From contig JAMJFZ010001258.1 in NCBI GenBank assembly GCA_026225945.1, forward strand, positions 3,114,501-3,178,500: a stretch of 64,000 nt of DNA, read 5' to 3'. Source of the DNA: Cricetomys ansorgei (Eukaryota > Chordata > Mammalia > Rodentia > Nesomyidae). Each line of letters begins with the position of its first letter. Positions within the stretch are counted from its first letter, which is position 1. A program made the position numbers and the translations under genes. The notes below the pieces were generated by a model. It was not told the origin of the DNA, ran no database searches, and was given only the letters and a program-made list of their open reading frames with translations. Shown piece after piece: positions 1 to 10,030 of the stretch.

Positions 1-881
1 CAGAGCACCACATACTTTCTAGATCACGTATGAAGACGTGTTGGTTTAAGACTGTATGTCACCAACATGGCGACAGTCCAGATAGTTCTAACAACTCTTG
101 ATCGACTGGCACACCAGCACTCTCTGGAGTCGCTTATCGATAGCCTACTTTGAAGATGCCGTGTGGCAAAAGGAACTGTCCTGAGAGAACACGCAGCGGA
201 GTCTCCTCGCTAATTACAATCTTACGTTTTCTATGACTGCCGCTATCCTAAAAGTCACCATTCAAGACGTTTCAATGCTTATCAGCTTGGGGCCTATGGC
301 CTCTTCACATGTCACTCTGTACGTGGTAAATTATCATGAGGATGCCTAAGCACAGAGACCCCCAGGCCCTCCATCTCAAAAGCAAAGCCGCAGTAACTCT
401 CTAATCCTTTTATGACCATGAGTCATCGCCTGTCAGAGGTAACCTAAGCTTTCTAAACATGTTCATCTATTGAGAGGAATTATGGCGTGCGACAGAAGGG
501 ACTGGACGGAAAGATGTTGTGGACACGAGTTGGTATTAGTGAACCATAAGGAGCTCACCTAGGTTTGAGCCACAAAGAAAAAGAAAAGTTACTACTTTCT
601 CTTTTGGTGGCAGTGTGATCCTTGCTGAAAGCAAACATACAGAAAGCAAAAGAAGATGTCACATGTACAGTGTGATGAACTTTCAAAACTGGAACATACC
701 TGCGTGATAACTTCACCCACAGTGAGAAAAAAGAAAGAAAACATCCCCTTTACCCAGGAAGCCTCCACATTGACTCTCCAGTCTCCTCACCCCTAAGGGC
801 AGCTGCAGCTGACCTGCTAACACAGAGGGTTCTGTGGCTGGGTGATTTGTAAACATGGCCACTCTGAAGAGTCATCTCTTC
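1..881. other. Unassigned unique sequence
   Basis: I see no gene, SINE, LTR or tandem repeat here. A purine/pyrimidine-biased stretch near 570-650 includes a 66-bp minus-strand segment (559-624) flanked by an AG acceptor with a long pyrimidine tract and a GTGAGC donor. One frame is open, but nothing else supports it as an exon. Confidence 0.5.
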
Positions 882-966
882 TCAGCCTGGTCAACAGAGT
901 GAGTTCCAGGACAGCCGGAGCTACAACAGAGAGACCCTGTCTCGAAAACCCAGACAAACAAGCAAA
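882..966 (+). mobile_element. B1 SINE, 5'-truncated
   Basis: This is the 3' half of a B1 (7SL-derived) SINE. It runs from the 'cagcctggtcaacagagtga' block through 'ttccaggacagcc' to 'agagaccctgtctcgaaaa' and a short A-rich tail. The first ~60 bp of the element, including the Pol III boxes, are missing. It shares 'gctacaacagag' with the other B1 copies in the window. Confidence 0.9.
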
Positions 967-1529
967 GGGACAAACGCCGTCTCCTCGACATCAGGCTTCT
1001 GAGGTGCACGTGTCTGAGTGCACTGACGTTCTCCCGGCACCTCTGTGTGAGCACGCTGCAGTGCACCGACCCCAGCTCGACCCCAGCCACCGCTTTGGGC
1101 GCTAATGTGCTGTGCTGCCAGTAACAACCTGTGAACGACTTCGCCAAGCATTTGCAGAATCTTACTACGTACACCCGGACGGGAAGAGAGCTTGGGAAGT
1201 GGGTGTGTACACGTTTAGATTTGGAACACGGAGTCGAAACGGGGTCTCAGATTGTACCGACTAATACAGTCAACCCAGGAGCGTGGCAGCCATTTCACAC
1301 CCGTGTCTAACTGTGGGGATATCTGTCTTCACTGTGACTCTCTTCTAGATACGCAAGGGTTATACTGTGGCTTCGATCTTATCTGAAGACTAACAAAACC
1401 GAGCGTATCCTTCCGCGGTGTCTGCTCACGTCTCCATCCGTATACCAGCTCACCTGGGTCTCCCTGAACCCAGCTTTTGGCAGTCCAGACATTGAGGAGC
1501 TTATGGCTTTCTTCTCCGGATAGCCCTGA
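967..1529. other. Unassigned unique sequence
   Basis: No recognisable gene or repeat. Open frames in both directions at 842-1174 extend out of the B1 fragment and have no coding character. Confidence 0.4.
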
Positions 1530-1880
1530 ACTTTAACATTTTAATAAATATTTTAGAATCAATTCAGTTTGCAAATATCCACAAAAAACATTCCAGGATT
1601 TTGATTTGGATGGTATTGGATCTGCTTTTAGTTCGAGAACTATTATTAGTACCCATTGTTGTACCCTCTCGTTCTTGAACTTGGCATGGCCCTCCATTTC
1701 CTAGAACACCTTCCTTCTGGTCTCTTAAAAATGGTTTTCGTCTTCAGTGTGGGACCTTGCACATTTTCTGGTGTATTTATCTATGGGTTTTGAATGATTC
1801 TGATGTCATCATAAATACAGAAACTTAAACTGCATTTCTGTTTTTCTATTATTTGTTTTATTCCAAGAATGATAGCTGAC
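1530..1880 (-). mobile_element. Ancient L1 (L1M-type) ORF2 relic
   Basis: Read on the plus strand this matches the reverse complement of the C-terminal half of mammalian L1 ORF2. Landmarks are 'gattttgatttggatggtat' (near 1598), 'catggccctccatttcct' (near 1686) and 'gttttcgtcttcagtgtggg' (near 1733). The reverse-transcriptase frame is destroyed by indels and stops, so it is inert. The edges are approximate. Confidence 0.82.
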
Positions 1881-2302
1881 TATGGGCCTGCTTAAGAGTT
1901 AGAGAATCAAATAAAGTGTGTAACAAGCAGTAGGAACGGATTTTGGATGCGGTCTAAGGATACAGCCTTGGAGAGACGGATGAAAATGTGCTTTGGGAGT
2001 GAGACATCTGTTTAGTTTTGATTGTTGCTAATATTAGAAGTCACTTGCTCTGTGTACATTAATTTTGTCATCTATAATATGGGAATATGGTGATTATGAA
2101 GATACAATTAATTATGTTTATGAGTATTCGTCCTTAATGTGTAATAAATAGGGATTGTCATTACCACTGTTTCTAGATAGTACTTTCCCTCATTCTCTGC
2201 ATTATTAATTCTGATATTTCCTTTCACTGCATCCTCAAGAATACCTAAACACAAACAAAACAAACAAACAAAAAACACCATATGCTACATTCTCAACTCT
2301 TT

Positions 2303-2459
2303 CTTTTTTTGTTTATTTCCGAGACAGGGTTTCTCTGTCGTAACTCTGGCTGTCCTGGAACTCACTCTGTAGACCAGGCTGGCCTCGAACTCACAGAGAT
2401 CCTCCTGCCTCTGCCTCCCAAGTGCTGGGATTAAAGGCGTCTGCTACCACTGCCCAGCT
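2303..2459 (-). mobile_element. B1 SINE, near full length
   Basis: Antisense B1. The T-rich tail at 2303-2311 is followed by 'gagacagggtttctctgtcg', 'ctggaactcactctgtagac', 'caggctggcctcgaactcac' and 'gtgctgggattaaaggcg', ending at the B1 head near 2459. The flanks carry similar 'ttctcaactctt' and 'ttttcaactttt' strings (about 2290 and 2462), a plausible decayed target-site duplication. Confidence 0.95.
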
Positions 2460-3454
2460 ATGTTTTCAACTTTTAATCAGTATGCTTAAGTTATATCTTG
2501 ATTGACTCCCTTAAATCCACATGGGTTTGAGGTAGCTAACAACAAAACTCATACCACGGCAATTAAAAATAAAGTCTGAAAGAGAAGTCCATATTCATGT
2601 GGGCAAAATGCAGAGAGCATTGCACCGGTGAGAAACTCGCTTGATCACTGTGTGTAGTTCTGAGCAGCCATGATCAGAAAGGATCTTCAGAACTAGAAAA
2701 ATCAAACATCAAAAACAACAACAAGTAAACAAAAAAACTGTCGAGAAAAGATCACGTCTTTCCAGAACATGTGCCGATCTAGAAGTGGTGAATTTCATTT
2801 TAGCTTTACAGGCCGTACTGATAGTCCCAACATGACTTGTGCATCCTGGAAGAAGGTTAAAGTAGAACACTACCTATAAATCAGAATACTCTCTTAGGAA
2901 GTTAAGTTCAAATGTAGGCGACTTAAGTCATTTTCTGGTATTTAAATTTAATCAGGTACAAATAATTTTCAGGAATGGGATTAAAGTGAAAGAAACCAAT
3001 CAATTTACAATCTTCTAAGTACTTTGGGTTCCAATACCAATGATCTTGGTTGTATTCCTGAAAGGATCTGAAAGGAAGGTTAGTGCAGACTCGCACACGT
3101 GCTGAGCACTGTCTGGACAGCGGTCTGACGTGTAGACACCACATAGATAGTGACAGTGCACAGACGCAGTCATTAACAATCACCCCTCGAAGCCAGGGAC
3201 CTTCCCCACCTCAGATGCTGGTGTTTCCTAAGCACAGGTGCCCAGTGTACATCCCTGCCTCTCAGCTGGACTGTACGTGTCCACCCTAGTCACAGGCACA
3301 AAGCCACCCACCAGGGACTCACTTTTACCATGCACCGAACTGAACTCTTCTGAACACATCTGCTTCTCCCTTTCTGATTTCTATCCCTATCAGGATAATC
3401 CTCAGGTCTCCAGGCACTGAGCTGGACCCCAGAGGCTCCTTTCGTAGCTTTCCT
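2460..3454. other. Unassigned unique sequence
   Basis: No SINE or L1 recognised. A minus-strand open frame at 2923-3183 follows a fair acceptor tract (near 3060-3085), but its 3' half is a low-complexity aromatic-rich peptide with no domain and I do not call it. The A-rich runs at 2250-2275 and 2705-2740 are simple. Confidence 0.4.
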
Positions 3455-3752
3455 TCCCACGCAGTGGGCCACAGAGGGAACGCACAGTGGGAGCAGAGGC
3501 AGCGCCCAGTGGGTTGCAGAGGGAGCCCACAGTGGGCCACAGAGGGAACACACAGTGGGAGCAGAGGCAGCGCCCAGTGGGCCACAAGGAGAGCGCACAC
3601 AGTGGGAACAGAGGCAGTGCACAGTGGGTTGCAGAGGGAGCACACAGTGGGAGCAGTGGCAGCACACAGTGGGAGCAGTGGCAGCGCACAGTGGAAGCAG
3701 TGGCAGCTCACGGTGGGAGCAGTGGCAGCGTACGGTGGGTGCAGAGGCTCTG
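3455..3752. repeat. Minisatellite, ~22-bp unit, ~13 copies
   Basis: Degenerate tandem array built on 'cacagtgggagcagaggcag', with variants such as 'ccagtgggttgcagagggag' and 'gcagtggcagc'. The unit lacks stop codons in most frames, so the array creates overlapping open frames of 95-187 codons on both strands (3290-3853). They are repetitive and are not genes. Units towards the right end (3650-3740) are more alike (gcagtggcagc type) than those on the left, suggesting recent growth at that end. Confidence 0.93.
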
Positions 3753-4089
3753 CGTGCACAGAGCATCAGGGAAGTTGTAGAGAACTGGAAGGCTGTGGTA
3801 ATGCTCACTAAAGCTGTACCACTTCTACGACGCTTGGATATCTTATAATTCAACGCCAGTTTACTCCGGCCCCATACTTCATCCCATCTGCCCCTTTCTT
3901 CCTGTTGACTTTAAGTTAGATGCAAGGAAATGCACGCAACCCTCTGAAATAGCAATCCTGGGTTAGGCCTCCATCGCCCATGGCACTCTGTCTGTGGATT
4001 TTCCTTATTCCAATCCCATCCTACCCAAGCCACCGTGCTAAACACGAGTAACAAAAACTTCACTGACAATGCATCATTCCTCTTAGGGT

Positions 4090-4316
4090 CTTTTAACAGT
4101 TTCATACTGCCGACAGAACGAAGTTGAAGACACCTAGCTCAGGGCCTCCGCCATCTGGCTCAATCCCTCTCAACCATGGCTTCTCCAATCTGTCTGTGGT
4201 AGAGAGAAAACACCCACACCCCTGCTCAACGTTTGTGCCTTGATTTCCTCTTTTCCTCTATCATGGCACCTCTGTCCACATTCGACTCGCTTCTCTTTAT
4301 AGAGCAGCTCAGTGAT
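4090..4316 (+). mobile_element. Probable L2 LINE 3'-end relic (left flank of minisatellite)
   Basis: The order 'cacctagctcagggcctccg' (near 4131), 'ccatctggctcaatccctctc' and 'tgcctcctgcccacactc' resembles the 3' part of mammalian L2. The right flank of the minisatellite (5493-5660) continues with L2-like 'ggtggagtgtaagcttcagc', as in the L2 3' region. The divergence is high and this is a judgement by eye. Confidence 0.35.
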
Positions 4317-5492
4317 GCCTCCTGCCCACACTCAGGCTGACTCACACATCAGCTGCCCGCACACCTAGGCTGACACACATCAGCTGCCCGCACACCTAGG
4401 CTGACACACACATCAGCCGCCTGCACACCTAGGCTGACACACACATCAGCCGCCTGCACACCTAGGCTGACAAATATCAGCTGCCCGCACACCTAGGCTG
4501 ACACACATCAGCCGCCTGCACACCTAGGCTGATTTACACATCAGCTGCCCGCACACCTAGGCTGACTTACACATCAGCTGCCAGCTCACCTAGGCTGACT
4601 CACACATCAGCCACCCAAACACCTAGGCTGACTTACACATCAGCTGCCAGCTCACCTAGGCTGACTCACACATCAGCCACCCAAACACCTAGGCTGACTT
4701 ACTTACACATCAGCTGCCCGCACACCTAGGCTGACTCACACATCAGCCGCCCGCACACCTAGGCTGACTTACTTACACATCAGCTGCCCGCACACCTAGG
4801 CTGACTTACTTACACATCAGCCGCCTGCACACCTAGGCTGACTCACACATCAGCCGACTGCACACCTAGGCTGACACACACATCAGCCACCTGCACACCT
4901 AGGCTGACACACATCAGCTGCCTGCACACCTAGGCTGACTCACACATCAGCCACCCAAACACCTAGGCTGACTTACTTACACATCAGCTGCCCGCACACC
5001 TAGGCTAACTCACACATCAGCCGCCCGCACACCTAGGCTGACTTACTTACACATCAGCCGCCTGCACACCTAGGCTGACCCACACATCAGCCGACTGCAC
5101 ACCTAGGCTGACTCACACATCAGCCGCCTGCACACCTAGGCTGACTCACACATCAGCTGCCTGCACACCTAGGCTGACACACACATCAGCTGCCTGCACA
5201 CCTAGGCTGACTTACTTACACATCAGCTGCCTGCACTCCTAGGCTGACTCACACATCAGCCGCCCGCACACCTAGGCTGACTCACACATCAGCCGCCTGC
5301 ACACCTAGGCTGACTCACACATCAGCTGCCTGCACACCTAGGCTGACTTACATATCAGCCGCCTGTACACCTAGGCTGACTCACACATCAGCTGCCTGCA
5401 CACCTAGGCTGACTTATTTACACATCAGCCGCCTGCACTCCTAGGCTGACTCACATATCAGCCGCCTGCACTCCTAGGCTGACTCAGACATC
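4317..5492. repeat. Minisatellite, ~33-bp unit, ~35 copies
   Basis: Long tandem array of a unit that reads 'cacacctaggctgactcaca' followed by 'catcagccgcctg'. Every unit carries the palindrome CCTAGG. Sub-types differ in gccgcc/gctgcc and in 'cacaca', 'cttaca' or 'cttacttaca' spacers, so unit length varies from about 31 to 37 bp. Pairs of sub-types recur (for example the 'ccacccaaac' units near 4610 and 4675), which shows segmental amplification of multi-unit blocks. No coding role is seen. Confidence 0.97.
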
Positions 5493-6542
5493 AGCTCCAA
5501 TCCAAGAACGTCTCCGTGCCCCTGTCACCTGATACTGTTCCTCGTGTTGCTTTATGGCAACATCCATGCTATACTTTGCCACTCGTGATTTCCCCATACT
5601 TCTGGTGGAGTGTAAGCTTCAGCTAGGCACACGCTTGGTATCCAACGTGGAGATCGTGTTAGTGTTGTTACTTATGAGCCGAGCTCCCTGAACTCGGAGC
5701 TGGTCACATTCATAACTGGTGTCAGCACTCATCCTAGTATCTGTAAAACATTGGATGAGAAGGGTCATAACATCCGGCTGTATGTCTTAGCTGATTGTTG
5801 ATAAATCCTGTTCTCATTCTTCATTTGTGCTCTTGAGTCACAGGGAAAACTCTACCATAACCTTAGCTCTCTGTGTTCTGCCTTCCACCCAAACCACGTT
5901 TTCAATAAGTTTTGTTCATGTTCTAAAGGCGTTAAGGAGCACAGAATCCCACAAACATCCATCTCCAAAGCCCGAGTTTTCCACTTCTGAACTCATAGTA
6001 TCTGCATTACTCATCAGAGCCCTAATCATTTGCTTCTTTGTTGCATGCTTTATTTTTTAAATCATACATTGTTCCGTTTTTACCCAAGAGCTGGGTATTT
6101 CTTCTTAATCACACTGTAAATCTTTTGTTGGTGAGAGAGTCACACATCTCCATTTTCTTCCCCACAGCATCCAGCAAAGGACTATTTTTGTTGAATGAAC
6201 CATTTTGTTGAAAACAGCATGTTCAGCAAGAATTTTATGCTGAATATTTCCTTTCATGCAATAGACTAGAGTCAAGACTTAAAACTGTTAAAGATACTCC
6301 TGAGATGCATCAAATATCATAGAATTTATGCCAATTAGTGACACAGTTATTAAGTCTGAAGATATACCATACAAAATGCTCCATTGCTTGGCAAGAACTT
6401 TTCATTTCTTGATAAAACAATTACATTTGTATGATATTTGATATTAAAATTAATAGTGTTAATTTGGAAGAATTTTAAATGAAATAAAGATGAATTTAAT
6501 TTCATTTGATTACTATTAAACATAAAAACTGAATTTAATTTT
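5493..6542. other. Unassigned sequence (L2-like start, then unique)
   Basis: 5493-5660 has the L2-like features noted for 4090-4316. The rest (5661-6542) is AT-rich unique sequence with no repeat or gene I can name. The 77-codon plus-strand frame at 5827-6060 has no start context, domain or splice support. Confidence 0.4.
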
Positions 6543-6557
6543 AAAAAGATGACTTGC

Positions 6558-6736
6558 AGCCAGGGGTTGGTGGAGCACCCTTTTAATCCCAGCACTCGGG
6601 AGGCAGAGGCAGGCAGATCTCTGTGAGTTGGAGGCCAGCCTGGTCTACAGAGTGAGTTCCAGGACAGCCAGAGTTACAACAGAGAAACCCTGTCTTGAAA
6701 AACCAAATTAATTAATTAATTAAAAAATAAAAGGGA
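6558..6736 (+). mobile_element. B1 SINE, full length, with perfect 15-bp target-site duplication
   Basis: Full B1 from 'agccaggggttggtggagca' through 'tttaatcccagcactcggga', the 'gaggccagcctggtctacag' block and 'cagagaaaccctgtcttgaa'. It ends in an A/TTAA-rich tail that includes four 'atta' units. The target-site duplication aaaaagatgacttgc is exact at 6543-6557 and 6737-6751, so this insertion is relatively young. Confidence 0.98.
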
Positions 6737-6845
6737 AAAAAGATGACTTGCACGTTTCAGCTTACTAGTTATCAAACACCTCACATATTTAATTTTTACT
6801 TCTATACTAGTTAATCCTTTAATAAAAACCTTTATTTTATTTCAC

Positions 6846-7040
6846 ACCAATGTGTGTGGCCATGAGTGTATGCATGTAACCACATGCGTGTGATGCCTTG
6901 GAAGCCAGAGAGGGAGTCAGGCTCCCTGGAACTGAGGCACAGGTAGCTGTAAGCTGTCTGACACAGGAGGTGGGAACTGAACCTGTGTCCTCTGCAGGGG
7001 CTGCACGTGCCCCTACCCTCTGAACCATCTCTCCAGCTCC
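6846..7040 (-). mobile_element. B3 SINE
   Basis: Antisense tRNA-derived B3. It ends in 'gaaccatctctccagctcc' (reverse complement of the Pol III A-box region) and contains 'gggaactgaacctgtgtcct' (B-box region), 'tccctggaactgaggcacag' and 'tggaagccagagaggga'. The 3' tail side (6838-6860) merges with 'ttttatttcacaccaatgtg'. Confidence 0.88.
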
Positions 7041-7759
7041 AGCGTTGATTAATGCTACTTAACTCTCGTGTCTACATGACTTGGTGTTCTCACATTCCTT
7101 TAGTAGACAGAACAAGTGTGGATTTAGTCATTTAAATTAACCTGGCCCAGGTGAGGTAGCAGTGTATGGAGGAGGGACTCGGGACTCGGATGCTCTGTGG
7201 GAATGCAAATGCCACGTGAGATCCCGAGGGTAACTAACGCCTTTCCAACTGAGAAAGAGATTGCTCCCTGTTTATACCAATAAATATTTGTCTAACGTCT
7301 CGTTAGGAAAGTGTTAAAAAATGCAGAAAAGTTAAAACCGGGTTAATCTACTGCATGCCCGTCATCGCACGTCTGTGCACACTTTCTGTGGCAGGTCAAA
7401 CCCACCCATTCGCCATTCATCAACCCACCCCGTAAGAGCTGGTTCAGCAGAAGCTGCAGGTCTTCACACACTTCGCCAGTGTTAAGCAATGCCGACATGT
7501 GTTGTCTGGTAAGGATTTCAGTTTGATCAGACAGTCCTTCACTGGACTCGACAGGCTTTCCAACACTCTTTAAATTCAGCATTGCTCAGTAGGGCAACTC
7601 AGATACTAACGTTACTGCAGCTGTAAGGCTGTACCTCCACGCGAGACAGAGCCTGATGTCCGAGCACTGGTCTCGCGTTTCCTTAGGTGAGACCAAAATT
7701 CTGCTGTTGTGTTGATCTTAGGTAAATACATACAAGGAAAGGGTCAACTAATTAATACT
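7041..7759. other. Unassigned unique sequence
   Basis: No repeat or gene recognised. The 79-codon minus-strand frame at 7343-7582 has no supporting splice signals or domain. Confidence 0.4.
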
Positions 7760-7803
7760 AAAGGCCTTTTGAAAAGCCACAGGAAATCTAGTACTGTAGA
7801 AGC

Positions 7804-7844
<41 letters not shown>

Positions 7845-8003
7845 ACACACACGTATTATATAAAAATAAAATTACATATATAACATATATTAATTTTATA
7901 ATATATATACTTGTATATATTATAATATATAAGTCACCCATATGTTTATATATGCATATGTGTGTGTGTATATAATACATACATGCATACATACATATAT
8001 ACA

Positions 8004-8038
<35 letters not shown>

Positions 8039-9382
8039 GCAATTTAAACGGAGTCACCATGTAAAAGGGGGAGACAAGGCACCTATGAGTGACAGCCTAT
8101 GCCTTAAACCTTCAGTGCCAGAAATGGGTTACATCTTGTTGAGTTGAAGGCCATAGACACCTGCTACCCCACTAAATCACAGGCAGTACAAAGGGTATTG
8201 GTTACTCTGCACAACCTGACAGAATGGTCCTATTGCTGAGGCCCCTACTTATTTATGTCATTGGACTTGAAGAAATGAAGCTTGTGCCCAATTAGAAGCT
8301 TCACCCCTGCTGACCAGCATGCGTTGTGGTGGAAGGTACGTTACAGACTACTGGAGCGGAAAAATGTAATCATCAATTTCACTCATCTATGAACCCTGCA
8401 CCCTACAACAGAAACCTGCCTGCAAGAGCTACTAGTTCAAGGGGGGCACAGATGTTATGGGAATAACCAACCACTTTTAGAAACATCTGATTTAAGGTCT
8501 ACTCCACAGGATGGAATCCTTACCTGGCATTACTAAACAGGCCAAGAACTTTAGACTAGAGAGGCCTGAGGGAGAAACTTACTGCAATTATCCTTCTGAA
8601 GGAACATAGCAATAAAATGGCTCCCCGTGACCACTGTACCCACAGAGCAGCGCAGAGCTCAGCCCTCAACAGAGCAGTGTCTTCTCTGTTGAAGCATTGT
8701 ATGGTAATTATCACAGAGACTCAGGACTAAAAAATACGTAGCGTATGAGAGACTTTGGCGCACTCATCCCTCCTCAAACCCTCCTCTCCAGGCTCAGGAA
8801 TCTGAGAAAGATGAGACGGAAAGACGGTAAGAGCCACAGGAAGTGGAGGGCTCAAAGGAAACAGAGTCTTCCAGACACAGCAGGAGCCGGTGACAGCACG
8901 CACGCACGGGCCTACACAAGTTCAAACAGGGACAACCCAGCACAGAGAGGAGGAAGCGGACACAGTCCATGTCTAAGTACGCCAGGGAGCTCTTTGCGAG
9001 AATAATTGCAAGAAGCTATCGACGTCTCTTGGGAAAGGGAAAAACCAGTGCCCTTGATCTTCTGCCAGCAACTCCCTAGATCAAGCCCCAGGCCCAGCAG
9101 CAGCTAGCTGGCCAACACAAAACAGATTCTGTTTGCTTCGGTTTCTTTTACTGCTGGCTTTTAATTTATGTACTTATTTTGTCTTGTTCATTTTATTTGC
9201 TTGGACCTTTTTTTTTGTTTTGTTTTATAGGTTTTGTATGTGTTTTTTTTTTTTTTTTTTTGAGAGAGAGTGAGACAGAACATGAAGTTGGGTGGGTGGG
9301 TGGGGAGAATCTGGGAGGAATTAAGGAGAGGGAAGAAAATGGTTAAAATGTATGAAAAACAATTTAATAATGAAAAAAGAAG
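7760..9382 (+). mobile_element. L1 (Lx-type) 3' untranslated region, 5'-truncated
   Basis: The order of blocks matches the rodent Lx L1 3' UTR: 'ggaaatctagtactgtagaa' (7782), 'ggagtcaccatgtaaaaggg' (8050), 'aatgaagcttgtgcccaat' (8274), 'ggaaaaatgtaatcatcaat' (8359), 'ccacaggatggaatccttac' (8505), 'atgagagactttggcgcact' (8744), and the terminal 'catgaagttgggtgggtggg' (9281) with 'aaaatgtatgaaaaacaat'. No ORF2 sequence precedes it, so it is a truncated insertion. It contains the microsatellite at 7808-8036. The 86-codon frame at 8745-9005 is UTR, not a gene. Confidence 0.85.
7808..8036. repeat. Compound AT/AC microsatellite inside the L1 3' UTR
   Basis: (AT)n at 7808-7834, a short (CA)n at about 7835-7852, AT-rich imperfect repeats with 'acatacatgcatacatac', then (AC)n at 8003-8035. 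The paralogous L1 copy near 59170 has only 'cctaaaatatatgaaagcaa' at this point, so the expansion arose within this copy. Confidence 0.95.
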
Positions 9383-9852
9383 CACACACATACGGGTTAA
9401 AAAGAACCATGATGGCTCTGCCAATGGTTATAATGCAAGATCTCAAATGAAACAACGGAGCACTCCACCTTGTGAACACGCTCCCATCACTCTGACAAGT
9501 GTACTGTGCGCACATTGCTTGTGCCCGCTCCACACCGCCGTGGTGACTTTTTGCCAGCAATGTCACAGTTAAGCTGTTACTAGTGTCCCCGAGCCTTCAG
9601 AACAGTCTGAGAGACTCAGCAGTGTTGAGAGAAGAAAACCAACCCCATGTTTTCATTCACTGATGCTTTCTACCAAGAGCAGAGTTTCTGGAAATGTCTG
9701 TCCCTACTGTGGAGGATGCTGTGAAAGATGCACTTGTCGAGGGTGCTGATGGTGTTTTTTATTTACTAGGATTCCTGCTCTAGGCTCAGTGCCTGCTGGG
9801 AAGAGGCACATTCCAGCCATGATGCTCACACCTGGCACCCAGAGGGCAAATG
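9383..9852. other. Unassigned unique sequence
   Basis: Unique sequence immediately 3' of the L1. Opposing 80-100 codon frames overlap here but show no domains. Confidence 0.4.
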
Positions 9853-10030
9853 CAGCCACACAGCTGTGAGGCTCAGATGGAGCATCCGGGTCTCCCCCAC
9901 GCTGTCTGCACAGCCACACAACTGTGAGGCTCAGATGGAGCATCCGGGTCTCCCTCATGCTGTCTGCACAGCCACACAGCTGCGAGGCTCAGATGGAGCA
10001 TCCGGGTCTCCCCCACGCTGTCTACACAGT
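9853..10030. repeat. Tandem repeat, 58-bp unit, 3 copies
   Basis: Three copies of a 58-bp unit begin near 9855, 9911 and 9969 with 'gccacacagctgtgaggctc' and continue with 'agatggagcatccgggtctc' and 'cacgctgtctgcacag'. The copies differ at only a few sites, so the triplication is fairly recent. The open frames through it are by-products. Confidence 0.95.

Noticed and set aside
2923..3183. Minus-strand frame after a good acceptor tract, possible terminal exon
   Set aside because: The peptide is low-complexity aromatic-rich, there is no donor or polyadenylation support, and no reason to prefer it over chance.
3290..3853. 187-codon minus frame and several overlapping plus frames
   Set aside because: All run through the 22-bp minisatellite, are repetitive in every frame, and have no domain.
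4317..5492. CRISPR-like look of regular ~33-bp repeats
   Set aside because: There are no unique spacers between repeats, no cas genes, and the genome is mammalian; it is a head-to-tail minisatellite.
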